Shown: one piece after another, positions 1-12,300 of the stretch
Position numbering within the stretch: the first letter of the stretch is position 1
Layout: each line of letters opens with the position of its first letter
NCBI GenBank assembly: GCA_914767715.1
Contig: OU612068.1
Span: forward strand, 19,408,001 to 19,468,000
DNA: 60,000 nucleotides
DNA from: Membranipora membranacea
Lineage: Eukaryota; Bryozoa; Gymnolaemata; Cheilostomatida; Membraniporidae
Reading direction: 5' to 3'
The notes under the pieces: model-generated
The model's input: the letters and a program-made list of their open reading frames with translations, nothing else
What the model was told of the DNA's origin: nothing
Database searches by the model: none
Made by a program: the position numbers and the translations under genes

Positions 1-194
1 GACAGTGATCTATATCACTTTGAATTTTTATAACAGCTGTTCCTGATTCTAACCTGTTGTAGGTATGCTAATGCATATAATATATTATAGATCATGTATA
101 ACTTATGATTAAATATAAAATACATCATACATAATGTATTATATACCATATACAAAACAACTTCGGGTAAATCAATCAAGCTAGCAGTACGTAC

Positions 195-3100
195 AATGTA
201 GATGCTTGAGTATATTCCAACATCTTCATTTGCCCACAAAAACAGTGGGAAACTCTTTCCTGTAGCTGTGGATGAATTGAACTTGAGGTATGTCTGCAGT
301 GTAAAGGAATGGCGTATCTTAGTACCAGAAGACACTGGTATAACACCAAAGCTGTCCACTCCTTCCTCAAAACTAGCAGCGCCTAAAATATTTAGTCTCT
401 TATCATCATGATGAAATATAACCTAGATCTACATTTATATAGTAGGGTAGAGTAACCGTAAGGCTTATCAGGGCTTGGATCCTAGACAACAATTTGCCTG
501 TTATTGAAGAAATCTTATTTTTTATATTACATGGCTGACTCAGCCTCAACAGTGTGTAATATCAGTAGCTTTCTCCTCACTCACTCACTCACTCACTCAC
601 TCACTCACTCACTCACTCACTCACTCACTCACTCACTCACTCACTCACTCACTCACTCACTCACTCACTCACTCACTCACTCACTCACTCACTCACTCAC
701 TCACTCACTCACTCACTCACTCACTCACTCACTCACTCACTCACTCACTCACTCACTCACTCACTCACTCACTCACTCACTCACTCACTCACTCACTCAC
801 ACACTCACTCACTCACTCACTCACTCACTCACTCACTCACTCACTCACTCACTCACTCACTCACTCACTCACTCACTCACTCACTCACTCACTCACTCAC
901 TCACTCACTCACTCACTCACTCACTCACTCACTCACTCACTCACTCACTCACTCACTCACTCACTCACTCACCTTGGGTAGATGAAATTGGACCATCCTC
1001 AGAGAAAAGAACAGAGTCACCAAGTATGATATCTCTGCTGCGACCTGTGAGCTCCCTGTGTCTGTATACCTTGTCCAAAGGCCAGAATCCGACCGGTAAT
1101 GGAGGTGTGTTTCGGTCACCTCAAACATTGAAAACAATATAATGAGTAACAAACGAATATGTGTATTATCTTTCTCAATAAGAAAGTACCATGGACTTAT
1201 TATTTATAGTGGAGCGGTGGCAGCTGTTGTTATAGTTAAGTGAGGGACAAACTGCTTTATGATCTGACATAATCAGCTGGTGAGTTTGTGACCAACAATG
1301 CATTGTGGGAACACTCTTAGGATAGATTCAACAATTGCCAGTATTACAGGCGCGTGGAGTTTGCGCAGATATTCTTGAATTGCCTCGAGTGGAAACGGGT
1401 TATAAACAGGATCTCAATGAAGGATAAGGAAATAGATGTTGACCAGCCGAGCAGGGAGCGGTAGAAAAAAAATCTTATGCCAGTCCCTGATCAGCAGCAG
1501 CTTTAAAATTATAGTTTTAAAGGCTCAATTCAATAACTGCATTCTGATGTCAATGGCATTAAATACCCAAATTCCTTTTCTAATCTCAACCAGGTGCAAT
1601 TTTTTACTCTGTCAATTTTGAATCCCAAAGATGTTATCGTAGGTTGAAAAACTGAGTGCTATCTATCCTCACCATTAATAGTACATCTATCTTTGGACTG
1701 TGTTATCTCCCCTTGGGATAAAACCCTGTTATATAACTGCAGGCAACTGATGTCAGCGGATGCGTTTAGGCCTTCAGATGACAACTCTACGAATTAACAT
1801 AGGTATGATTGAGATATAAAACTACGTAGAGCCTATAGCAGTGAGCGCTGAGCAATTATGCAATCTGTGATTGATGTTGCCAAGGCTGTTGTTTGATTTG
1901 AGTTTTTCAACTGACCGACCCTCTGGAATCAAACATAGTGGATGTCAGTGACAACTCTGTTTTTTAAGTAACATCCAGAATCCAATAGTGGGAAAAGCTC
2001 GTAACAAGCACTCAAAGCCATTGTTAAAACTTGCCTTGTCTGGTCTTTGCTTAAATGAGTGTGCATGTAGGTGAACATAAAACACCATATAAGAATAAAA
2101 TGAAGCAATATTTTCAGTGTTCTTTTGCTTGAGTTTGAAGTAAACAAAGTCACAAATGTTTAATTCATGTTTAGGACACAAAAATATCCGTTACAAACTG
2201 CTGGATTACGAGTTGTCCTACCGGTATCAAATAGAACACAACTAGAAATAAGACATGGATATGTTTATTATTATTATTATGAAATTATTAGGGCCAATTA
2301 GGCTGTTCTGAATGATCTGAATTTGTTGAGACATGTGATTCAGCACTGCTAGACAGAGTTTAACTTACCTATAAACAGGCTAGTGCTGACTAGCCAATCC
2401 TTGTTTAGATCCTCAGCGGATTCACCAATAAATGACCCATTCATGAACAAATAACACCTAGCTGACCATCGGTTACATGTGACAGCAAGGTGGATCCAGG
2501 CTGTCTCTATTGACAGGTTCACATCATCTAGGACCAATGTATCCGTGTCATTCGTCGCTAAACCACCAAGATTGAGTGTCAGACTACCGTTTGTATTCAG
2601 CATAACCCATGTGTCACTCATGTCAACTTCTGACTTTAGAAACCCAATTTTTGTTGCAAAATCTGCAACAGAGAAAGTGTCAATGACTGATTGAGCTTAA
2701 TCTGTGGACAGGAGAAGACAAGTCAATTTACAATCAATTACTATTTCCGGTCTGATATAATCACTTAGCCCTGGATTTCAGAATAACAATCATTTGAGGG
2801 CAAATACGACAAACAAACAGCCTCAAAAGAATAGTAAATTTCACAGGATACACTGAAATGGTAAAGGCGTCTGCAATGCTATGGAATATGATGGAGTGAT
2901 TATTTTACCCACAATGCAGCAACTGGAGCATACAACTACCAGTACATACAGTCTAAATAGAAACATAAATATTTATATGTTTCTGGTCTGGTTCTTATAC
3001 TCACAATCATACAGGGCAACTACCCAGTGATATCATGTTAATAAAATACATTTATGGTGGTTGTTCATCCGGGAGATTCAAGTTTAATGTTGCATTTTAG

Positions 3101-6100
3101 GAATTCTGGTACTATCATTCTCACTTGTTTCATTGTCAAGCCTGATGTAGAACATTAGAGTATATGATGATGTTTGGTCGGATAGTTCACTAGCAAATCC
3201 ACCCTGTGCGAAAGTTGGTCTAAGTGTTACATTACTTGATGATATGCCTGATTTAGTTATTCTCAAGGCTTCCCCATGTCGCGCTCTCGGACCAGCCACG
3301 AGGTTACAAGCAGCATTCTCAATGTTCTGTGTCTGCCCTAGAGGTACTGTGGACCTGCAGTCATGTTGTTTATTGAAAGGATACATAAGCACCAAGCCAG
3401 ATGGTTCTCCGTCTAAGCCTGCACTATATATGTCACAGCGATCTCTGAGCGCTGCCACTTCGTCAAATGACATCGGCACGTCATAAGCCTGCAGACATGA
3501 GAAGCGTGCTTGGGCATATCTTTCATCGGGATCAAAAAATGTTCTTCCCATCCTTATCCTAGATGCCAGATCTGTCCTCAATTTCAAATTGTCGCTCTCA
3601 AGAATTTGTGTGTCAGTCTGATCGTTAACCGTGAATCTGAGTTGATCTGCAATAGAACAACAAACCTGTTTTAATGGCTTGCTAACTATAGTCCAGAAGA
3701 CACCTAGCTATGAGTGCTCAAAAAAAAGGTGTTTACTTTAACGAAATGGGGGCAATATGGAATTAAATTTATCTAGATCAGAATTTTATGCTGATTTCAA
3801 ATATCTGGTTTCTACACCTCTCAGTCTGCCAGTTAGAAAGTTACCTTTTATCTGAGACATCATTGCACTGATTTGCAATCGTCAAGGAAATATTGTCTGC
3901 AACCAAAGCAAATATAATACCAAGTTCCATGTTTTACCTGATGGTTGTCCAACGCTTTTGGCACCCATTTTGTTTGATGGAAGGATGTGAAGGAAATTAG
4001 CTAATTAAGTTACTACCTGCAGACCAAAGCATTGATAGTCCGCCTATTAGTGATGCTGTAATTATGCACAATTGCGGAGTGAGGGGGTGCTCAAAGTCAA
4101 CACCAAAACACATATTGTTAATGGAATCTATAGGTAATTTATCAAAACAATCATGTAAGATACCAACCTGTTGTTAGGAAGTCATAGCTAAAACCTACAA
4201 AGTTCCACCGATATGGAATCAGTGTTAATGTACCAGATTTAACTGTAGCGGAACTGGTGGCGTAGAAGACCCCCCTCAAAAGCCAGATATGAGCAGCCCA
4301 ACGATTTGTACCACTCTCCTCTGTTCCATATTCATAGTGTATAAATGGATATTCAATTGCCCTGCACGAAAAGAAAATGGTACAAAACTAACATCTCGAT
4401 ACAAATAGCTTTCTCAAATAAGAATGTCGAGTATGGACAATTAAAATTTAAAATGTTTTTTTTGGCTATAAGATACATATGTCTTAAAAATTATACATTG
4501 ATTATATGATTACAATACGGTTATGCTTCAGGCAAACTACCAAACAAACGAACTAACTAATTTCCTCTAAACCTGATACCCAGTTTATAATTGAATAAAC
4601 TTGCCTTGCAAATAAGGCGGAAAGAGCAGAATTAAAATGAAGCTGGGTAGAAACCAAAGAGAGGCGCAGTGATCACTTGATGTATTATTGCATGTATATC
4701 TCTGATCGATAGAGAGAGAACTAATTCACTTAGCACGAGTACTAGCAGAATGAATTTTTGTATGACGACCCAAGGTCAATTTCATTAATTAGGGGCGATC
4801 AAAGAAATTCATGTATATAGTGTAGTCTCGATGTCAGTCTGGTCTCTCATACATACTCATCTGTCTGGTATATCCAAAATGTGAATGTGTAGCCGTTGAG
4901 AGGTGACACTGCGTGATCTGAGTTGTCTATCTCTAAGTAAGAGTAACCCCCTCCTGTTATCTGATAACTTCCACTGTGGCTACCCGAAGGACCAGACTCA
5001 AGATACGCACGCACAGCTGTTATGTCGTTAATACCGGGTGTAGATTTGATATCCTGAGTTCCAAAGCGACTGTTGAGAGGCCAGATTGCTAGAGGGACAG
5101 GCCACGGGTTTAGCGCCATATCTATAGGAAAATAAAAATAATCAAAAAGTGTTACGTTAAATGCCATTTTCCCTTTTTTGCCTATTATCTAAACTAAATT
5201 CTTCTGCACGTTATAGAGAATATCTTACCAGGATGATGTCGTCTGCAAAACAAAATGCATTTGATACAGATTCTTTTTCCAACCAATCAAGGAGTTAGAT
5301 TAGACCCCTTGCTGTGATAATTGCAGAATCATATTCTGGACAAGTATTGTTGGGCGCTTACACAAAAGAGCAGCCATTGATTGGAAAGAGAAACAATCAA
5401 GGTTTCCTAAGTTGTCATGAATGAGGCGGGATCTGTAGCATCAACTTCTGACCCAGTCAGCCAATGACTTTGCTACAATTTTCATTTTAGAAACTGTTTC
5501 TATCTTCCTCGTTTAGCAAAATGGTATTTATAGATGTCAGGGTCTAGTTGTAGTCATGTTGGGGCAATTTTTATTATCAATTATTATCAGTGTTGACAAA
5601 CCTGATACAAAACGAAGACAATATGAGTTTTGCATATCAATGTTATTTGCACCTCAATTTCTCAATTATATGGATGGTGGACTAGCTAGTTAGGAAATAG
5701 ATTTAACAGCCAGATGAGAAGATATCATATCAGTATTACCAAAAGTGGGCGAGCACTACCAAGAGGAACTCAAGAGACAAAGATTGCCGGAACACCCATA
5801 AATATGTTATATATGATATATATATAATATATGTTGGTGGAAACCATTATTTGTTATTATTTGTCATTTATTATTATCGTTGCTTTCTTGAAACAATGAG
5901 CGTGGCCGTGGTTGAGAGTCTCGTAACCAAGCATTTAGATTAAGAGCGGTCATAATGTATGGAGTGTGAAAAATGAATTCATTATTCCAATTGGCTCACA
6001 TTCAGGGTTACATAGTGATGAAACTTTGGAGATCTCGTTGTAGGACATGAAGACATCGTAGAGTTGAACACATGCAAAAGCTCCTTTGAATGTCGAGGCT

Positions 6101-7775
6101 GAATCGCTTCTTTTTCCCATCCTCACGCGTAGATTTGATGTATCAAAATTCTTGAAATGTTGAGTTGATCTACAATTTGAAAAGCATGAGCCTTTTATTT
6201 ATCCAGATTTTCTTTATCCGTCCCTACATGAGAGCTGATTTTTTTCCGCAAGAGACTGTTTTTTGCTGGTTTCTTCAGTAAGCTTAATGACTATTTACAG
6301 CCTTGTCCTATGTTGCGTTTGCAAATGTGCATTGGCAGGTATATATTTCCTGTCTGGTAAAAAACAACAATATGCTGGCTGGCAGCGCTCGGTTGCAGTC
6401 AGCATAGCAATCTTAGAGCAATAGTACTTTTCTGGTGTTTGCACTGTTTCAGCCATCATCTATAAATGAAAATTCTGCAACCGGCCTCTGATGAAGTTTT
6501 ATGATTTTGTAATCTAGGTGAGAGATCAATGTTAAGGTTAGAAGTCAAAGTTAAAGGTGAGTTTACATATACTGCAGTTCCACGGATCGACCTGAAGCTA
6601 TTAATGAGGCTGTTCGAGCCATGGAACTACCTCCCAGCTCGCGCTGAGCTTTAAGGTTCAGCTAGCACTAGGCTGCTCTTGCTAGTGCGAGATGGCGTGG
6701 CTGAACGGTTAGCATCAAAGACATTTACACGGGATACCCAGATTCGAATCCCGGTGGCGGCAGTTTTTTTTTATTTCATGTTTTTTTCTCAGCTCTATCA
6801 TGGAAAGGATGCATATTTCTAGGTCGATCTAAGAGGTGACAACTCAGGTCAATCTAGGTCGACCTCAAAATTCGCATGGAAACATGGTGATTGCATAGAC
6901 ACAAAAGATGCTTACAGATACCAGAACACAACGCCATCCTTGTACAGGATGTGCTTGCCTGTAGAATACTGGTAGGTCAAGGCTAACTGAGTCCAAACGT
7001 TCATGGGCATAGCATCATCAACATATTGAACAGTTTGACTGCCATCATCAAAAACCATCCTTATTAAGAGTTTGGCATCTTCGTTCCATTCATAAAGCTC
7101 CCATCCTTCAGCATTGTCACCTGCTGCAGTTCCAATGTATCCGAATATCATGCCCTTTTCACTCCCAGTATTTTTGATCCTACTCAAATAAAGGGAGAAA
7201 TAACATCCACGACTCTATAAACAAGTTTATAAAGAAACAATCCTAAACAATAGTGGGAACTAAACTGCTTTAGTTCAGTGTAATGTAAAGCAGCCTGGTT
7301 AGTCCAAACTGAACTGGTGTGTATATACGCTGAAAAATATGTATACAAATTATATTGCATGATAATAATGTGCAAAAATTATACCATTAACAACCACTCT
7401 TGGCTCCTCCTACCATCCCCTTCTCTGCACAAGATAACGTGAGACAATAAATGATAGATAGTTAATGAAATCATACCATGTTATGAATGTCATATCCTGT
7501 TCAAATGTGAGCGGACCTCCATCTCCGTTCGGCCAAGTCACATGGGAGTCACTGCTTCCATCAAGATAGATAGCTCCGTTTTCTTCTCCGTAAGGCCCCT
7601 CTGTGTAGGTGACAGCACTTCCCAGCGTGGCATCTGGATTTCTCCCAGTCAAATCGCGAGCATTGCCATTAAATTTGGCAAATAGCAAAGGTGATGGGTA
7701 CCTGTCAAATCCGTAACATGGCGGAAATAGAGTTATGGTTACAAAGAGCACAAACACAGCCTTAAAGTTGTCCAT
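195..7775 (-). CDS. Secreted multi-LamG-domain protein (3' end beyond window)
   Basis: Exons (minus strand, in order): 7775-7477, 7179-6916, 6169-6000, 5121-4857, 4361-4168, 3646-3125, 2662-2369, 1119-973, 382-195. All junctions keep phase, giving about 781 residues before the left edge; a further exon probably lies in bases 1-50. The first exon opens with a hydrophobic signal peptide (MDNFKAVFVLFVTITLFPPC). Repeated units follow, each starting with a PxPLxxxxxLN-like strand and containing W..LALTY / WNFVGFSYD / WIHLAVT strands, a LYKDG or LFMNG turn and a C-terminal strand such as ACVQLYDVFMSYNEI or SCLQAYDVPMSFDEV. This is the pattern of LamG / concanavalin A-like jelly-roll domains, which bind glycans or proteins outside the cell. 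At least three full units and a fourth partial unit are visible. No membrane anchor is seen. The specific orthologue is not recognised. The acceptor of the 1119 exon and the exit of the 195 exon are the least certain junctions. Confidence 0.8.
577..972. repeat. (TCAC)n / (GTGA)n microsatellite, about 99 units
   Basis: About 396 bp of almost perfect TCAC tetranucleotide with one interruption near 800 (an ACAC unit). It sits in the 590-bp intron between LamG exons 1119-973 and 382-195. Read on the coding (minus) strand it is GTGA repeated, so the functional donor CAAG|GTGAGT of the exon ending at 973 is the first unit of the array. The long Ser-Leu-Thr-His reading frame across it on the plus strand is a by-product of the repeat. 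Confidence 0.97.
2255..2280. repeat. Short TTA trinucleotide run
   Basis: A short (TTA)n stretch in the LamG intron between exons 2369 and 1119. The rest of that intron (1120-2368) shows no exon with a matching phase and no recognisable element. Confidence 0.6.
6681..6775 (+). repeat. tRNA-derived SINE head
   Basis: In the LamG intron between exons 6916 and 6169. An A-box-like stretch (TGGCGTGGCTGAACGGTTAG, from about 6693) is followed 30 bp later by a B-box-like stretch (GATTCGAATCCCGG, about 6741-6754) and then a run of nine T, a Pol III stop. Spacing and boxes are those of a tRNA, but the acceptor-stem arms do not pair convincingly, so this is better called a tRNA-derived retroposon than a functional tRNA gene. 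Confidence 0.6.
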
Positions 7776-8228
7776 GGTTAATTATTAAACTCTGTCTTAG
7801 CTATGATCGAATGAAAAAAGTTAGGATCTGTTTTATCCAGTGCTATAATGATTTTTTTAGGTCTCATGACTGTGACGTTATTTTCTCAAATGTTTGTTTA
7901 ATATTATGATGCGGAAAAGGCAGCTGATTCCGGTCAATGCAAAATATCCGATTGCCCTTCTCTGATTGCTAATGCGTGACATTCATACACAAAGTGAGGA
8001 TCGAAATCTTTTCTGTTTGTGAGGAAGCTGAATTTCCTGCTTTTGAAATAATGTATATAAGCTATTCTAGTGTTTAATTCAATAATCTGGAGTATATCAT
8101 AGGGCAGTGAGGACGAGGAGGTGTATTGACAGATCTATACTTCGAGAGGTTCTAATTCTAATGTTAAAAAGGCACACAGTTATATTCAAAATTTCATTCA
8201 ATTCAAAAGACGATATTTCCTCTGACGT

Positions 8229-8288
8229 ATGTGTGGCCCTAGTCACGCGACCACTTATTTATTTTTGTTAGTCGCGTGACAAGGCTCC
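8229..8288. repeat. Short hairpin element, GTCACGCGAC arms
   Basis: Inverted arms GTCACGCGAC (from about 8242) and GTCGCGTGAC (8271-8280) surround an AT-rich loop. The right arm continues GTGACAAGGCT, as in the hairpin at 10199-10265, so the two are probably diverged copies of one foldback family. Confidence 0.6.
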
Positions 8289-8419
8289 ATGAACTGTTGG
8301 AGCAATTGAAATTCAGACATACGCTATTATCATAGTCCAATTAAAAGATTGTAGTAAATTTAATGATCATTCAAATTAATCATCTATCATCCCTATAATG
8401 TTATCACAGAGTAGTGACT

Positions 8420-8473
8420 AGTCGGGGCGAGGGGTTGTCGGGCAGGGGCAGAAGTCTGGGGGGCTCAGACTAA
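8420..8473 (+). repeat. G-rich dispersed repeat ending in GGGGGGCTCAGACT
   Basis: A G-rich stretch ending in GTCTGGGGGGCTCAGACT. Related copies occur at 10588-10650 and 43506-43572, each with a GGCCCTCG-like or G-run start and a GCTCAGACT end, so this is a short interspersed family of unknown origin. Confidence 0.5.
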
Positions 8474-8775
8474 GTAATAACATATGTCCTTACTCTGTGA
8501 TGTTATCATAGGATTTTGTGGTCTTACAAATCAGCTCTTGCATTTGAACCAACCAACTCTGGCCCTATCTGTCGTACACGCAGTTGTTTGGCATCTCCTT
8601 TATTTCCTGTCCTGTGTAGGCTTTTTCTGTTGTTTCACCAAGTTACTATATATTGCCACATTATTGTCACCCAAAAGTGATGAAGAAGTGGTGTTAGAGT
8701 TGCCCTAGATAAAGGTTGGCCTATTTGGCCGCATTTAGAGTTGCTCCCCCTGGACAGGTCACACCGCATAGTGCG

Positions 8776-8874
8776 GTTAGCGCTAGTTTCACCATCAACC
8801 ACTTGGTTGGGATAGTGGTTGATAATGAAATTTGACTACCAGATGTCCCGGCACAGTTTGAGCGCTTAAACTAG
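8776..8874. repeat. Palindromic MITE-like element, copy 1 (deleted left arm)
   Basis: Inverted ends (TTAGCGCTAGTTT / GAGCGCTTAAACTAG) flank inner arms ATCAACCACT and AGTGGTTGAT. The right half matches the right half of the element at 11090-11222 (GTGGTTGATAATGAAA, then ACTACCAG). The left copy lacks the GATAGCTGGTAGT segment. Confidence 0.65.
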
Positions 8875-9379
8875 GTTGGCGGCTGGCGGCTGGCGCCAGC
8901 AATATCATATTGGCAATGTGATTTTTTATCCTAGTCAATAAATCATGCCCGGCAGTCATTTAGTCTACCAGACATTCTCTCCAATCATATCATTATCCTT
9001 AGGAGATATGATGGTGGTTGATAGTAAATGAAATGGCATTATCATCACGGAGCGATCAAGCTATAGGCTCAGACTGATGAAGTGAATCGGGAATCGATTA
9101 GTGTTGAAGGATTATCAATCAGCTTATCCCAAGATTACAATACCTCATCAGTCATTGAGTTGCTTGGAGATTGAACCCACAATCTGCGCTAGGGTTTTGT
9201 GGTCTTTTCCGTTGAAGTCATTACTTCACTGATATAGTAGTGTATGCTACATCTTGCTCACAGAGAAAGTAGATTGGTAAATCAAGGTTTATTCAGGTGT
9301 GTGGTACCGTTTCATATTGCATGTACCTTTGTGTCCATGTGAGAGGTGAAGGCAGCAATTTACAGAGGGAAGAATTAAC

Positions 9380-12300
9380 ATGAAAGGAATTATGAGATAT
9401 CTGCTGCTTTTGGTTTCAGCTACTGCCGCTTTTGCCCAACTCAATCTGGACAGCGGTGAGTGGAGTATGCTTTGTTTCGTTGTTGAAATAACCTTGAAAA
9501 GTTGAAACTGAGGAAGTGTTGAGAGAAAGGATTATCTAAATTTCCAAAAATTCCACTGTTTAATATTGATTACTGATACGGCCAGAAAGCAGATTGTACT
9601 GGGTAACTATACTTTCTCACCTAGCCGGCTGTATCCTATACATACTCAATAAATTCCCCTTTTAGGCCCTTTAGGTTCGATTTCATGGCAAACAATCTGC
9701 TTCACTGTTGAATAGCAATACATCTTTGCTGAAATATTTTCTTGAATCGTTGACTCCTTTATCTGGTTGACAAGATAAATTCCCTGAAGACTTGGTCGCT
9801 CACCAACTTAACTGACTTTTATTGCCTTTTTTGCAGATTTAGCATCTGGCCAATCTTTGTGACATGCACCCTTTCAATGGCGAAATTTTTAAGCGTGATC
9901 ATCATTTGTGCATCAGCACTAATCCTCCTGCTATAGGTTTATTTGCAACAAATATGTGAAGTTGGTAGGAAACCGTACCTCCCAAATCATTGAAATTTTG
10001 TATGTAAGACGCAATACCCGGAACTTTAACTTATTTTTAGATCCTCCAAACTGTGCAAAATGTTTGTATATGCCGTGGTTCATTGCTGTGACAGGAGAAC
10101 TGGAGTCCAGGGGCTGTGAAGAATTGTAAGTAATGACGCTCATACTTAAAACATCTCATGTAAGACAGCAAGGAGTCTGTCATTGACTAGATCAAGTAAG
10201 GTTAGCCATGTCACGCGGCAACCAAAAGAAAACCAAAATCGGTTGCCGTGTGACAAGGCTAAAGTAAGGTGCTTTGCCAACATTTGGAGTTTCTCCCCTT
10301 ATAGCATTTTGCGGCTCACCAGTAGAATGAGAACAAGGAGAATGGGAATATCAAGAATGCAAATGCCTATTTGACCTTGTCGTTGAGATTGGTGGTTTTC
10401 ATTAGTTAGTGTTAACAACGTTCTCATTCATATTGTAACTTTTACCTGGCATGCCTTCGAAGTTTTCTGGCATTTGTGTATGAAAAGTTTACGCCGCCCT
10501 ACGATCAAACAACTCAAACTCCAAACTCCTCACTCTTGGCTGCTGCTGTATTGTGAATATCGATTAGAAGAACCGCTTATCTTTGCACCGACCGGGAGGC
10601 CCTCGCACTGGGGCCTGGGGGCAAGAGTCTGGGGTGCTCAGACTGCACTTATCAGTTACTTTTTGTTATTCCGATTTCTATTTCTATTTAGATCAGTGAC
10701 AGACATATCTAATTGCCTGTTGAGTTGCGTGTCTGCTCCTGTGGATAAGCCAAAGTCATTCAGGATAAGGCAACTGACCCAAATCGCTGATATACTTCAC
10801 TCTCTTCAGAAGAGGCGGTGCTTATCCGGTGAGATAGTCTTAGTGCTCAGACGGCACTTAAAATGCTTGTGAGATTACTAAACATGGTCATGTACATACA
10901 ATCAACTTTCATAATATAAATTTGGTTGTTGACAAGGGGCAAGGCTGCTTACAAAAATAGTTTCACACTGACTTTGATACCAATTAAATGATAGTGAAAA
11001 GAAAGTAATACCAGTTATCATATTGTTGTGGATTAGTGATAGTGGTACATCTGATTGAGTAAAAAATGCTTTATTGTTCTCATAAACATTAGTTTAAGCA
11101 CTTAAATTGTATCGGGATAGCTGGTAGTAGCATTTCATTATCATCCACTTTCCCCACCCACTTTGTGGTTGATAATGAAACGTCACTACCAGCTATCCGA
11201 CACAGTGTGAGCGCTTTAACTACATAAACAGCAATACTAGGCCTATATGTTGTATTATTTATGTGTTTGTGACATAGATAGAAAAATACGTATGTCTATG
11301 GTTTATCGTATATCTTTATCCATGGTTTTCACCTTTCCATTCAAACAGCTGGTGGTCAATGCTCGGAGATGGCCAAGTGCTTACTGTCTACTGCCAACTT
11401 TGTAAATCACTTCAATAACAATGCCACCGATTATGCAGCTTATGCCACTGTGTTCGACTACAAATGTGGGTATGTAAAATTACTCACTTCTTTTATTACG
11501 AAAAATCTAAATATCTTTGAAGGAATGCATAAATCTGTACCATTGAGAAAAAATGATGCATACCAGTATGTCTGCAACTTTATCTCATATTAAGTACTTT
11601 CTTTTTTATTTCTTTTTTTTGCACGGCGCAGACAACATTTCAATAAGAAATATTATATATATATTAAAATTAAGTATATAACAAAGATGGGATGATCGCT
11701 AATTTGCTGCGCAAATTGTCAACTGTAGTAGATAACTTCTTCAATAATTGCTGTTCTCTGAATTAGAAATTTTTATTTATTTTCTTTTTTAATACTTTAT
11801 GGAATGGAGCTTCTCTTAAATTAGCCCTTTTGAAATTGCGAGTAAAATTGCAAATAAACATCTCACTCTTCAAAACTTTTTTATTGAATCACTGGATGAA
11901 ACCACTCACCTATCGGTTTTTAGAATTTTTCAGATTGTCCCTCTTTTTACATCTATTTAAAATGAATTCCTATATTAAACACCAGGGACAACAAACATCA
12001 CATAAGACCAGTTCTCAAATTCATTTGTTCTCAACTTCAGGTTGGATGTTCGAGAAGCTGCCTCAGACTGCTTGAATCAGATGACCTGTTTTGATCCAGA
12101 GATCACAGAAAAGATTATAAGTATAATGTTAGATGGAATAGCTGAAGCATGCGATGATCCAAGAAGATGTGTCACATATGCTAACATATTCGAGGTTAAA
12201 CCAGGTATGTTGTGACCTGTACATGATAAGTTATTATATATACTGTAATGTATATATTATATAGTATTGTAAATATTATTTATTATAAAATTTTTATCGT

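Larger units (their letters stand above)
7776..9379. other. Divergent intergenic region
   Basis: The region separates the LamG gene (minus, start 7775) from the cysteine-rich gene (plus, start 9380), so it should contain both promoters. No clear TATA box or other core motif could be assigned. It holds a small hairpin (8229-8288), a G-rich repeat (8420-8473) and a MITE-like element (8776-8874), each listed separately. Around 9150-9180 a B-box-like string on the minus strand hints at a decayed tRNA-derived element. Confidence 0.5.

Noticed and set aside
504-1142. 212-codon reading frame of repeated Ser-Leu-Thr-His
   Set aside because: It is the TCAC microsatellite read as protein. The same region on the other strand is an intron of the LamG gene with in-phase exons on both sides.
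5222-5250. 14-bp microexon (CAG|ACGACATCATCCTG|GTAAGA, minus strand) in the LamG gene
   Set aside because: Its length does not keep phase between exons 6169-6000 and 5121-4857 and would put a stop codon in the next exon.
6681-6775. Functional tRNA gene
   Set aside because: A and B boxes and a T run are present, but acceptor and anticodon stems do not pair, so it is called a tRNA-derived repeat.
9840-9870. Exon candidate after TTTTTTGCAG at 9838 in the cysteine-rich gene
   Set aside because: In the required phase it reaches a stop codon after eight residues, whereas the acceptor at 10041 gives a continuous cysteine-containing exon.
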